From: Gammaproteobacteria bacterium
GTDB taxonomy: Bacteria > Pseudomonadota > Gammaproteobacteria > Ga0077536
DNA length: 5,067 nt
Reading direction: 5' to 3'
NCBI GenBank assembly: GCA_003540955.1
Contig: DPMX01000228.1
Coordinates: forward strand, 1 to 5,067
Shown here: piece by piece, positions 1 through 5,067 of the stretch
Numbering within the stretch: the first letter of the stretch is position 1
Layout: every line of letters begins with the position of its first letter
The notes under the pieces: generated by a model
Told to the model about the DNA's origin: nothing
Seen by the model: the letters and a program-made list of their open reading frames with translations, nothing else
Databases searched by the model: none
Position numbers and translations under genes: made by a program

Positions 1-789
1 GGTGAACCGATAAATCCTGAGGCATGGGAGTGGTATTACCAGGTCGTGGGGGAGAAGCGTTGCCCGATCGTTGACACTTGGTGGCAAACGGAAACGGGAG
101 GGATTCTAATAACGCCACTGCCCGGTGCAACAAAACTTAAACCCGGTTCAGCGACCTTACCATTCTTTGGCGTACTGCCAGCAATCCTAAATGATGCAGG
201 TGAGGAGCTCGAAGGCCCCGCTTCAGGCTCTCTCGTGATCAAATCGAGTTGGCCTGGTCAGATGCGTACTGTCTATGGCGATCATGATCGTTTCGTCGAC
301 ACATATTTCAAGATGTTTCCAGGGAATTATTTTACCGGTGACGGTGCGCGACGCGACGAAGACGGATATTACTGGATAACTGGGCGTGTCGATGATGTTA
401 TCAATGTCTCAGGACACCGCATGGGAACGGCAGAAGTCGAAAGTGCGTTGGTGTTGCACGACACTATTGCCGAAGCTGCTGTCGTTGGTTATCCGCACGA
501 AATCAAAGGTCAAGGCATCTATGCCTTCGTGACTCTAATGAAAGGGATCGAGGCAACTGATAACTTACGTGATGAGCTAGTAAAACACGTGCGTACAGAG
601 ATTGGACCGATAGCGACTCCTGACGTCATTCAGTGGGCACCAGGTTTACCAAAGACGAGATCTGGCAAGATCATGCGTCGCATTTTGCGCAAGATAGCGG
701 CGAACGAACTCGGTAATCTCGGAGACACCAGTACACTTGCTGATCCAGCGGTGGTTGAGCACCTAGTCGAAAACCGTGCGACTAAGTAG
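1..789 (+). CDS. acs: Acetyl-CoA synthetase, C-terminal part (5' end outside window)
   Basis: AMP-forming acetyl-CoA synthetase, a cytoplasmic enzyme that converts acetate, ATP and CoA to acetyl-CoA through acetyl-AMP. The reading frame is open from base 1, so the gene begins outside the window; the GTG at 46 is an internal Val codon, not a start. The visible 262 residues show the adenylation motif [10 protein letters not shown] (25-34), with the acyl-pocket Trp expected at W28. FTGDG lies near 111-115 and the hinge [20 protein letters not shown] at about 128-147. [11 protein letters not shown] follows, with the catalytic, potentially acetylated Lys at visible residue 223 (Lys609 in the Salmonella enzyme). 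The C-terminus ends 39 residues after this Lys, close to the family norm. These motifs favour acetate, but a propionyl-CoA synthetase cannot be wholly excluded without the N-terminus. It stops 18 nt before phaE, suggesting co-transcription and a direct supply of acetyl-CoA for PHA. Confidence 0.95.
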   Translation, partial: GEPINPEAWEWYYQVVGEKRCPIVDTWWQTETGGILITPLPGATKLKPGSATLPFFGVLPAILNDAGEELEGPASGSLVIKSSWPGQMRTVYGDHDRFVDTYFKMFPGNYFTGDGARRDEDGYYWITGRVDDVINVSGHRMGTAEVESALVLHDTIAEAAVVGYPHEIKGQGIYAFVTLMKGIEATDNLRDELVKHVRTEIGPIATPDVIQWAPGLPKTRSGKIMRRILRKIAANELGNLGDTSTLADPAVVEHLVENRATK

Positions 790-807
790 ACAGACGTGAA
801 TTGAGTA

Positions 808-1650
808 ATGCCAGACGATCCAAACACCGATATGGATTTGGAGCAGCAATTCGGACAGCTTTGCCTAACTCTGGTTCGTCGGGGTAGAAGTGGCAGTAGT
901 GATGGAATAGAGGAGCACAGTTCGAACATCAATTGGGATCAGCTTGGTCCGGCGATTTTTAGCCAGGGCTTGAATCAAAGCTTGGGCCATCTAATAGGGG
1001 CACCACTCCATAAGTGGCTATTCGGCAGCGTTGCAGGGAATAATTCTTCTGATAACAACGAGTGGTGCCTAACGTCGCCGTCCGAGTTTAAGGTAATCGA
1101 AGACCCATCATCCTTAGGTCTTAGTTTGGAAGAGTCCCGCCGCTGTGAATTCGCTGAGGTGCTTCAGGATCAAGTTAACGCCGCCAATGAACTTAGCCAA
1201 CAACTAACGGATGTTTTGGAGAGAGCCTCGGCGCGCTTTCAGCAATCGATTTCCGACGATAAAAATGACGATTATGAGATCACTAGCTTACGTGAACTCT
1301 ATGACTTTTGGATCTCGATTGCCGAGCAAACATACGCTGAAAAGGTCATGACAGTGGAGTACTCACAGATATTTGGTCGTTTTATCAATACAAGTGCCCG
1401 CATGCGGAAAATTGCTCAGGAGCTTGGTGTAGCAGGGCCGCAGTTTGCGAGCCTGGGCAAAAGACCGGAACCAGCTTCTGTTAGTGAGCGACAGGTTGAT
1501 TTGCAAGGGAAGGCTCACGCTTTGACTGGAACGCTGTTAGGTGATGATGACCTCACGTTGTTGATTACTCGAATTAAAGATTTTGCTCGGAAAATAGACG
1601 AGTTAAGGGAAGTCGTTCAAACAACATCAACGCCGCCAAATCAGCTTTGA
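808..1650 (+). CDS. phaE: Class III PHA synthase, accessory subunit PhaE
   Basis: Probable PhaE, the non-catalytic subunit that activates PhaC in class III poly(hydroxyalkanoate) synthase; it acts at the granule surface. The 280-residue product is shorter than A. vinosum PhaE (about 357). The family-like block is at residues 160-200, with LRELYDFW, AEQTYAEKV and EYSQIFGRFIN followed by a basic MRK. Residues 108-150 and 250-270 look helical and heptad-rich (IKDFARKIDELREVV), a likely coiled coil. The usual motif after the block, roughly LPTRSEVD with an Arg-rich helix, is not recognisable; a diverged segment at 205-245 takes its place. The N-terminal 100 residues are low in identifiable motifs. 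ATG 808 is chosen because it gives the longest frame after the acs stop, but its Shine-Dalgarno is weak; ATG 832 (MDLEQQF) is the alternative. The assignment rests on this block and on adjacency to phaC. Confidence 0.85.
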   Translation: MPDDPNTDMDLEQQFGQLCLTLVRRGRSGSSDGIEEHSSNINWDQLGPAIFSQGLNQSLGHLIGAPLHKWLFGSVAGNNSSDNNEWCLTSPSEFKVIEDPSSLGLSLEESRRCEFAEVLQDQVNAANELSQQLTDVLERASARFQQSISDDKNDDYEITSLRELYDFWISIAEQTYAEKVMTVEYSQIFGRFINTSARMRKIAQELGVAGPQFASLGKRPEPASVSERQVDLQGKAHALTGTLLGDDDLTLLITRIKDFARKIDELREVVQTTSTPPNQL

Positions 1651-1676
1651 TACTAGACGGCCGCAAGAATAGGACT

Positions 1677-2738
1677 ATGCCTCGAATCTGCCTTACTCCG
1701 GAGAAAGTGAGCACAGAACTATCCGCTGTTGCAGGAAAGCTAGCTGCCGCTAACGTAACATGGCCGGTCGCTCAAAATGTAGAGCTTGGATCGTGCGCAA
1801 GACAAGAGGTCTTCCGGATCGATAAGGTTGTACTCTACCGGTATCGACCGCGTGCGGCCCTGTGTAATCCTGTACCAGTACTCATAATTTATGCCTTGGT
1901 CAATCGCCCGGACATGATTGATCTTCAGCAAGATCGGTCACTGATCCGTTCTTTATTGGATCGTGGCCTAGATATCTACCTCATCGACTGGGGTTATCCG
2001 GATGACGCGGATTGTGGACTCACTTTAGAGGACTACATCTGTCGCTATGTTAACGCTACAGTAGATTTTATCTGCGATGTCACAAAGCAGCCTCGGATTA
2101 ACCTTCTCGGTATCTGTCAGGGCGGCACGTTCAGCGTATGTTATAGCGCGTTGAAGCCAGAAAAAATCCGTAACCTGATCACTACAGTCACGCCTATCGA
2201 TTTTCATGCCACTAAAGATATGCTTAGTCATCTATTCAGACACATTGATGTCGATCTATTGGTTGACAGCAGCGGTAATATTTCGGGCGAAATGCTTAAC
2301 ATAATATTTTTGTCGCTAAAACCATTTCGGCTTGCGCAGCAAAAATATGTGCATATGGTGGATAGACTCGATGACGTTGAGGCCATCCAAACGTTTTTGA
2401 GGATGGAGAAATGGATATTTGACAGTCCAGCACTAGCAGGCGAGGCGTTCAGGGAATTTGCTCGCAATTTTTATCAAAATAACGATTTGATCAAAGGGAA
2501 AGTGTCCATCGGAAATCGGCGTGTAGATCTGAGAGCGTTGCGGATGCCAGTGTTGAATATCTATGCATCGAATGATCATTTAGTTCCACCCCCGGCGTCG
2601 CTCGCATTGGGCAAATATGTTGGAAGCGACGATTATGAAGTTCTGGAGTTTCCGGGTGGGCACATCGGCTTATATGTGAGCCTTGCGGCGCATGAGCTTG
2701 TGCCTGGCGCGATTCGCGAGTGGCTTAGCTTAAGATAA
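1677..2738 (+). CDS. phaC: Class III PHA synthase, catalytic subunit PhaC
   Basis: Catalytic subunit of class III PHA synthase, which polymerises (R)-3-hydroxyacyl-CoA, typically 3-hydroxybutyryl-CoA, with release of CoA. It has an alpha/beta-hydrolase fold and is granule-associated. Counting from ATG 1677 the protein is 353 residues (A. vinosum PhaC is 355). The full triad is visible: Cys147 in the lipase-like box GICQG, Asp300 in SNDHLVPP and His329 in PGGHIG. Each is offset by two from Cys149/Asp302/His331 of A. vinosum. Other family blocks are YALVNRPDM (72-80), YLIDWGYP (101-108), FLSLKPF (211-217), LRMEKWIFDSP (241-251) and FYQNND (265-270). The frame extends upstream to a TTG at 1647 that overlaps the phaE stop, but MPRICLTPEKV aligns well with known N-termini and supports ATG 1677. 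An AGGA lies only 2 nt before the ATG, so translation may depend on coupling to phaE. PhaE-PhaC order matches other class III loci such as Synechocystis. Confidence 0.96.
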   Translation: MPRICLTPEKVSTELSAVAGKLAAANVTWPVAQNVELGSCARQEVFRIDKVVLYRYRPRAALCNPVPVLIIYALVNRPDMIDLQQDRSLIRSLLDRGLDIYLIDWGYPDDADCGLTLEDYICRYVNATVDFICDVTKQPRINLLGICQGGTFSVCYSALKPEKIRNLITTVTPIDFHATKDMLSHLFRHIDVDLLVDSSGNISGEMLNIIFLSLKPFRLAQQKYVHMVDRLDDVEAIQTFLRMEKWIFDSPALAGEAFREFARNFYQNNDLIKGKVSIGNRRVDLRALRMPVLNIYASNDHLVPPPASLALGKYVGSDDYEVLEFPGGHIGLYVSLAAHELVPGAIREWLSLR

Positions 2739-2820
2739 AACACTTCTTTAGGTAGCAAAGGTGGATTGCAGCCTAGCAACACTCGGTGAGAGACTTCACT
2801 GCGCACGCCTAAAGTGCTTT
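2737..2820. repeat. Imperfect inverted repeat downstream of phaC
   Basis: The left arm (AAAACACTTCTTTAGG, from 2737) and the right arm (CCTAAAGTGCTTT, 2808-2820) pair as TTTAGG/CCTAAA (2747-2752 with 2808-2813). After a 3-nt bulge CAC/GTG pairs, then the A/T-rich ends. The 55-nt interior can form minor hairpins: TTGC/GCAA around 2766-2779 and GTGA/TCAC around 2787-2800. It starts at the phaC stop, so it could shape the 3' end of the phaC mRNA. No U-run follows, so it is not called a terminator. Chance pairing is possible. Confidence 0.35.
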
Positions 2821-2844
2821 AAACGCGGCTTCCTGACCACAGAT

Positions 2845-2865
2845 TGTTGCTTGAAGCAAGCAATA
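2845..2865. repeat. Short perfect hairpin (7-bp stem, 3-nt loop)
   Basis: TTGCTTG (2847-2853) and CAAGCAA (2857-2863) are perfect reverse complements around a 3-nt AAG loop. The stem extends by one G.T and one T-A pair to 2845/2865. No T-run lies on either side, so it is not an ordinary intrinsic terminator on either strand. It lies between the phaC stop and the phasin terminator and could be an RNA 3'-end stabiliser or pausing element. Function unknown. Confidence 0.5.
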
Positions 2866-2915
2866 CGGCAAGTACGACGTGCTCGGACCGGATGGCAGTT
2901 GGTCTTCCTAGAGTG

Positions 2916-2959
2916 ATAAAAATACCCCCCCAATGATCTAGATACAGACTACTGGGGGG
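2916..2959 (-). terminator. Rho-independent terminator of the phasin gene
   Basis: Read leftward, six C (2959-2954) plus A2953 pair with T2932 and six G (2931-2926), giving a 7-bp stem around a 20-nt loop. The stem is followed by GTATTTTTAT, with the T-run at 2922-2918 of the + numbering. It begins 45 nt after the phasin stop, the right orientation and distance for an intrinsic terminator. The + strand reading has no T-run after the G arm, so it looks one-directional. Confidence 0.75.
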
Positions 2960-3003
2960 AATGAGGGCCAATATCAACTGCAATGCTGATATGGTTTGGG
3001 GAA

Positions 3004-3363
3004 TTAAGCGGTTGTATTGCTTGTCGTCAAGGTAGTTGCACTTTGCAGAGTTCCTTCTAACCATGTTTGGTAATCGTCTAGGGAGCCAGCGAGGATGTCT
3101 GCTGCGTCCCGGATCATTCCAATGACTTTAGCGGTGTATTCGCTAGTTAGTTGCGTTTGCTCAGTTACCAGAGTCTGGACATCCTTAGTGTTCCCAAGAA
3201 GCGAGACCAATTTGGTATTTATGGCGATGCCCGAGTTAAATAGTTCCATATTTTTCTGGTTAAGCTGAGCGAAAACCTTGGCGTTAATTGTCTCGAGCGC
3301 TTTAGCCGACTCGCTTGTTGTCTTACTAAAACTATTCAACTGTTCGAAGTAATTGTTTTCCAT
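3004..3363 (-). CDS. Phasin family protein (PHA granule coat protein)
   Basis: Small amphipathic protein expected to coat PHA granules, limiting their coalescence and influencing their number and size. The 119-residue product has no Pro, Cys or His and is predicted to be almost wholly helical. It has the spaced Leu/Ile/Val and Gln/Asn pattern of phasins: KALETINAKVFAQLNQKNMEL at 22-42, then a second helical stretch at 58-105 with LVTEQTQLTSEYTAKV (65-80) and an acidic/aromatic DDYQTWLEG (96-104). The C-terminal tail (107-119) is Thr/Ser/Ala-rich and probably disordered; there is no signal peptide or membrane segment. ATG 3363 is supported by an AGGAAA Shine-Dalgarno at 3371-3376 with 7-nt spacing. 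The gene is convergent with phaEC and has its own promoter and terminator. The family call rests on composition, helix pattern and PHA context, since phasins are poorly conserved in sequence. I leave the symbol blank because phaP paralogues are common. Confidence 0.85.
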   Translation of the reverse strand: MENNYFEQLNSFSKTTSESAKALETINAKVFAQLNQKNMELFNSGIAINTKLVSLLGNTKDVQTLVTEQTQLTSEYTAKVIGMIRDAADILAGSLDDYQTWLEGTLQSATTLTTSNTTA

Positions 3364-3370
3364 ACACTTA

Positions 3371-3376
3371 TTTCCT
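3371..3376 (-). promoter_or_regulatory. Shine-Dalgarno of the phasin gene
   Basis: AGGAAA on the - strand, 7 nt before the ATG at 3363. It fixes the start of the phasin gene and is the strongest accessible ribosome-binding site in the window. Confidence 0.75.
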
Positions 3377-3394
3377 GTGGTCCGTAGAGATCTA

Positions 3395-3413
3395 ATATGC
3401 TGCAGTGCAATAT
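3395..3413. promoter_or_regulatory. Second operator-like element in the phasin leader
   Basis: On the - strand this reads ATATTGC ACTGCA GCATAT, an imperfect dyad with arms ATATTGC and GCATAT and a CTGCAG core. It shares the ATATTG arm with the upstream dyad, 17 bp away in the same orientation, and the two abut with a 2-bp overlap. It would lie just downstream of the predicted transcription start. TGC/GCA-rich sites are the kind reported for PhaR repressors of phasin genes in Paracoccus and Rhodobacter. Whether a PhaR-type protein acts here is inference; no such gene is in view. Confidence 0.45.
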
Positions 3414-3430
3414 GTTGTGACGCACAATAT
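3412..3430. promoter_or_regulatory. Dyad operator-like element over the phasin -10
   Basis: On the - strand: ATATTGTG CGT CACAACAT. The 8-bp arms match at 7 of 8 positions around a 3-bp spacer, the size and symmetry of a dimeric repressor site. It covers the whole predicted -10 hexamer (3424-3429), so a bound protein would block RNA polymerase. This fits the known repression of phasin genes until granules form. The identity of the regulator is unknown. Confidence 0.55.
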
Positions 3431-3452
3431 TATGGTAAATATCTGGTGTCAA
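3424..3452 (-). promoter_or_regulatory. Sigma70-type promoter of the phasin gene
   Basis: On the - strand a perfect -35 TTGACA (3452-3447) is separated by exactly 17 nt from TATTGT (3429-3424), a 4 of 6 match to TATAAT. Initiation would fall near 3417, giving a leader of roughly 54 nt before the ATG at 3363. A CCAATTGG palindrome (3453-3460) abuts the -35 upstream. The strong -35 suggests high activity unless repressed, consistent with an abundant granule protein. Confidence 0.65.
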
Positions 3453-3659
3453 CCAATTGGCTACAAATATAGGGAATCCCGCTGTAGGAAGAGTGGCGTG
3501 CAGATAACACCTATGGCGTACTAAGTGCAGAGAAATTTTCAAATAATTGTAATTAAATTGAGAAATTGGCGCGTCCGACCTTCAAATTTGCAACCGGGTT
3601 GGTTAGGATTCCTGCCTTCGCTTTCGCGCTCCATAGGTGCCGCCCCAAAGACGATTAAA

Positions 3660-3698
3660 TTTCGAATTGGACCTCAAGATTTTGCCAATTCGAGGAGA
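3660..3698 (+). promoter_or_regulatory. Hairpin that occludes the pckA Shine-Dalgarno
   Basis: TCGAATTGG (3662-3670) and CCAATTCGA (3685-3693) form a perfect 9-bp stem around a 14-nt loop. In RNA, U3661.G3694 and U3660.G3695 extend it to 11 bp. The Shine-Dalgarno GAGGAG (3692-3697), 9 nt before the ATG, therefore has its first four bases inside the stem. CCUC in the loop (3672-3675) is also complementary to GAGG (3692-3695), so an alternative fold would hide the same site. Translational control is inferred. Confidence 0.5.
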
Positions 3699-3706
3699 TA
3701 TTTTTA

Positions 3707-5067
3707 ATGACGAATAATCCCGAACTGGCCGCCTGGATAGATGCGGTCGCGGTAGCAACAACTCCAAACAAGATCCATCTAATTGATGGTTCAGACGACG
3801 AACATGAAAGGCTAATCGAAGAAATGTTGGCTGATGGAACGTTGGAGAAACTGGACGAGAAGACCCATCCCAACTGCTTTTTGCATCGATCCGACCCAAG
3901 CGATGTGGCTAGAGTCGAGCATCTTACGTTTGTCTGCACCCGTGATGCTGAAGACGCAGGCCCAAACAACAATTGGATGGCGCCTGCAGAGGGGCATGCT
4001 AAAGCAGATGAATTGTTTGCTGGCTGTATGGCGGGACGTACTATGTATGTCATCCCGTACTTGATGGGTCCATATGGGTCGCCGTTCGCACGGGCAGGCG
4101 TCGAAATAACGGATAGCCCCTACGTAGTGGCAAATATGCGGATTATGGCCCGCATTGGTCATCGTGCATTGAAGCATATTGAGGAAGGGAATTCTTTTGT
4201 CCGTGGCCTGCATTCCGTTGGCGACCTCGACCCCGAAAGACGTTTCATAATGCATTTTCCGGAAGAGCTTATGATCAAGAGTTTTGGTTCCGGATACGGT
4301 GGTAACGCGTTGTTGGGCAAAAAATGCCACGCGTTGCGGATCGCAAGTTGGCAGGCGCGCACTGAAGGCTGGTTGGCCGAGCACATGTTGATTCTAGGCA
4401 TCGAAGACCCGAGTGGAAACATTACTTATGTCGCTGCAGCGTTTCCATCTGCGTGTGGGAAAACCAACTTGGCCATGTTGGTTCCACCCGCGGCGTTTGC
4501 AGGGTGGAAGGTTTGGACTGTAGGTGATGATATAGCTTGGTTGCATCTCGGCGAAGACGGTCGCTTTTGGGCTATCAATCCTGAAGCTGGTTTTTTTGGC
4601 GTTGCGCCAGGTACGAGTTTCACCACGAATCCGAATTGTATGAATACGCTTGGTCGAAATGCTATCTACACCAATGTTGGGGTCACGGGGGATGGTGTGC
4701 CATGGTGGGAAGGTATGGATGGGCCGAAACCAGCTACGTTGATAGACTGGCAAGGGCGCCCGCATGATGTGGCGAATGGGCCTGCCGCGCATCCGAATTC
4801 GCGTTTTACGGTTGCTGCTTCGCAATGCCCGAGCTACTCAGATCAGGCTAATGTTCCGCAGGGGGTTCCGATTTCTGCGTTGATTTTTGGCGGTCGGCGT
4901 TCTGCTGTAGCGCCTCTAGTGTTCGAAGCGTTAGATTGGGAGCATGGAGTATTTGCGGCGGCAGCTGTAGCCTCCGAAACGACTGCTGCGGCAACTGGAC
5001 AGGTTGGTCAGGTTAGACGTGACCCAATGGCAATGAAACCGTTTTGCGGCTATAACTTTGCCGATTA
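3707..5067 (+). CDS. pckA: GTP-dependent phosphoenolpyruvate carboxykinase (3' end outside window)
   Basis: Cytoplasmic PEP carboxykinase (GTP) interconverts oxaloacetate + GTP and PEP + GDP + CO2, the entry to gluconeogenesis on acetate or stored polymer. The frame is open from ATG 3707 to the edge: 453 codons of an expected ~600. Visible motifs are VAR at 67-69 (substrate Arg69), GSGYGGN (Tyr197), GKKC (metal-ligand Lys206), AEH (metal-ligand His226), the P-loop FPSACGKTN (246-254, reactive Cys250) and VGDDIAW (metal-ligand Asp275). NPEAGFFGVAPGTS, HPNSRF, FGGRR and the lid region SETTAAA follow. These are hallmarks of the GTP class; the ATP class has a different P-loop. The stretch between LHSVG and SFGSG is about 13 residues shorter than in the vertebrate enzyme, which I recall as usual in related proteobacterial forms. 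A GAGGAG Shine-Dalgarno supports the start but lies in a hairpin. It is divergent from the phasin gene. Confidence 0.96.
   Translation, partial: MTNNPELAAWIDAVAVATTPNKIHLIDGSDDEHERLIEEMLADGTLEKLDEKTHPNCFLHRSDPSDVARVEHLTFVCTRDAEDAGPNNNWMAPAEGHAKADELFAGCMAGRTMYVIPYLMGPYGSPFARAGVEITDSPYVVANMRIMARIGHRALKHIEEGNSFVRGLHSVGDLDPERRFIMHFPEELMIKSFGSGYGGNALLGKKCHALRIASWQARTEGWLAEHMLILGIEDPSGNITYVAAAFPSACGKTNLAMLVPPAAFAGWKVWTVGDDIAWLHLGEDGRFWAINPEAGFFGVAPGTSFTTNPNCMNTLGRNAIYTNVGVTGDGVPWWEGMDGPKPATLIDWQGRPHDVANGPAAHPNSRFTVAASQCPSYSDQANVPQGVPISALIFGGRRSAVAPLVFEALDWEHGVFAAAAVASETTAAATGQVGQVRRDPMAMKPFCGYNFAD

Larger units (their letters stand above)
2739..3003. other. Gene-free convergent intergenic region
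   Basis: The stretch between the phaC stop and the phasin stop has no supportable coding sequence in any frame; the one overlapping minus-strand frame is an out-of-phase shadow of the phasin 3' end. It contains a long-range imperfect inverted repeat just after phaC, a perfect 7-bp hairpin near 2850, and the phasin terminator. No clear U-tailed terminator for the + strand acs-phaE-phaC transcript is visible. That transcript may end Rho-dependently or at the same C/G stem, which lacks a T-run on the + strand. Confidence 0.7.
3364..3706. other. Divergent intergenic region, phasin / pckA
   Basis: This 343-bp stretch holds the leader, promoter and dyad elements of the phasin gene on its left and the pckA leader on its right. 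In the middle, 3533-3562 is AT-rich and could carry a pckA promoter, but I could not find a convincing -35/-10 pair on the + strand. AATTGG or its complement recurs at 3453-3460, 3565-3569, 3666-3670 and 3685-3690. A 60-codon frame from GTG 3525 ends TAATG on the pckA start but has no ribosome-binding site, so it is not called a gene. Confidence 0.6.

Noticed and set aside
36..242. Minus-strand frame opposite acs
   Set aside because: It overlaps a strongly conserved acetyl-CoA synthetase segment on the other strand; low-complexity Ser/Pro product with no family resemblance.
630..932. Minus-strand 100-codon frame across the acs/phaE junction
   Set aside because: Antisense to the conserved acs C-terminus and phaE start, with a Ser/Arg-rich translation typical of a shadow frame.
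2753..2840. Possible tRNA or small structured RNA
   Set aside because: Small stems can be drawn, but there is no T-loop consensus, no cloverleaf and no promoter, so no RNA gene is called.
2819..3064. Minus-strand 81-codon frame overlapping the phasin 3' end
   Set aside because: Out of phase with the phasin gene and runs through the phasin terminator; no ribosome-binding site and no recognisable sequence.
2739..3706. Mobile element, attachment site or CRISPR array
   Set aside because: No transposase or integrase fragment, target duplication or regularly spaced repeat is visible in either intergenic region.
3603..4422. Several minus-strand frames opposite the pckA start (including a 190-codon one at 3812-4384)
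   Set aside because: All are antisense to well-conserved pckA sequence; long shadow frames are expected opposite this gene.
4394..4825. Minus-strand 143-codon frame opposite the pckA catalytic core
   Set aside because: The + strand here encodes the P-loop and metal-binding motifs of PEP carboxykinase; the antisense product is Arg/Pro/Ser-rich and unrecognised.

Overview
The window reads as a polyhydroxyalkanoate (PHA) and acetate-metabolism locus from a proteobacterium. A gammaproteobacterium of the purple-sulfur or sulfur-oxidiser kind is my best guess. The grounds are a class III (two-subunit, PhaE+PhaC) synthase whose PhaC closely resembles the Allochromatium vinosum enzyme, a short-form GTP-dependent PEP carboxykinase, and a small proline-free phasin. 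The taxonomic assignment is inference from remembered family sequences, not a search.

Layout. (1) Bases 1-789 (+) are the C-terminal 262 residues of acetyl-CoA synthetase (acs), cut by the left edge. (2) phaE (808-1650) follows after 18 nt, then phaC (1677-2738) after 26 nt, all on the + strand, so acs-phaE-phaC is probably one transcription unit. (3) Bases 2739-3003 carry no gene. They hold two hairpin-forming repeats and an intrinsic terminator that works leftward. (4) A phasin gene (3004-3363) lies on the - strand, convergent with phaC. It has a good Shine-Dalgarno, a sigma70-like promoter with a perfect TTGACA, and two overlapping dyad elements covering the -10 and the start of the transcript. 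(5) Bases 3364-3706 are the divergent intergenic region shared by the phasin gene and pckA. (6) pckA (3707 to the right edge, +) is the first 453 codons of GTP-type PEP carboxykinase. It is open to the end, and its Shine-Dalgarno is buried in an 11-bp hairpin.

How the parts fit. Acs activates acetate (or propionate) to its CoA thioester, PhaEC polymerises hydroxyacyl-CoA into granules, the phasin coats them, and PEP carboxykinase links the C4 pool to PEP when cells live on acetate or stored polymer. The thiolase and reductase genes (phaA, phaB) are not in view. No new protein system is evident. The features most worth a second look are regulatory: the paired operator-like repeats on the phasin promoter and the occluded pckA ribosome-binding site.
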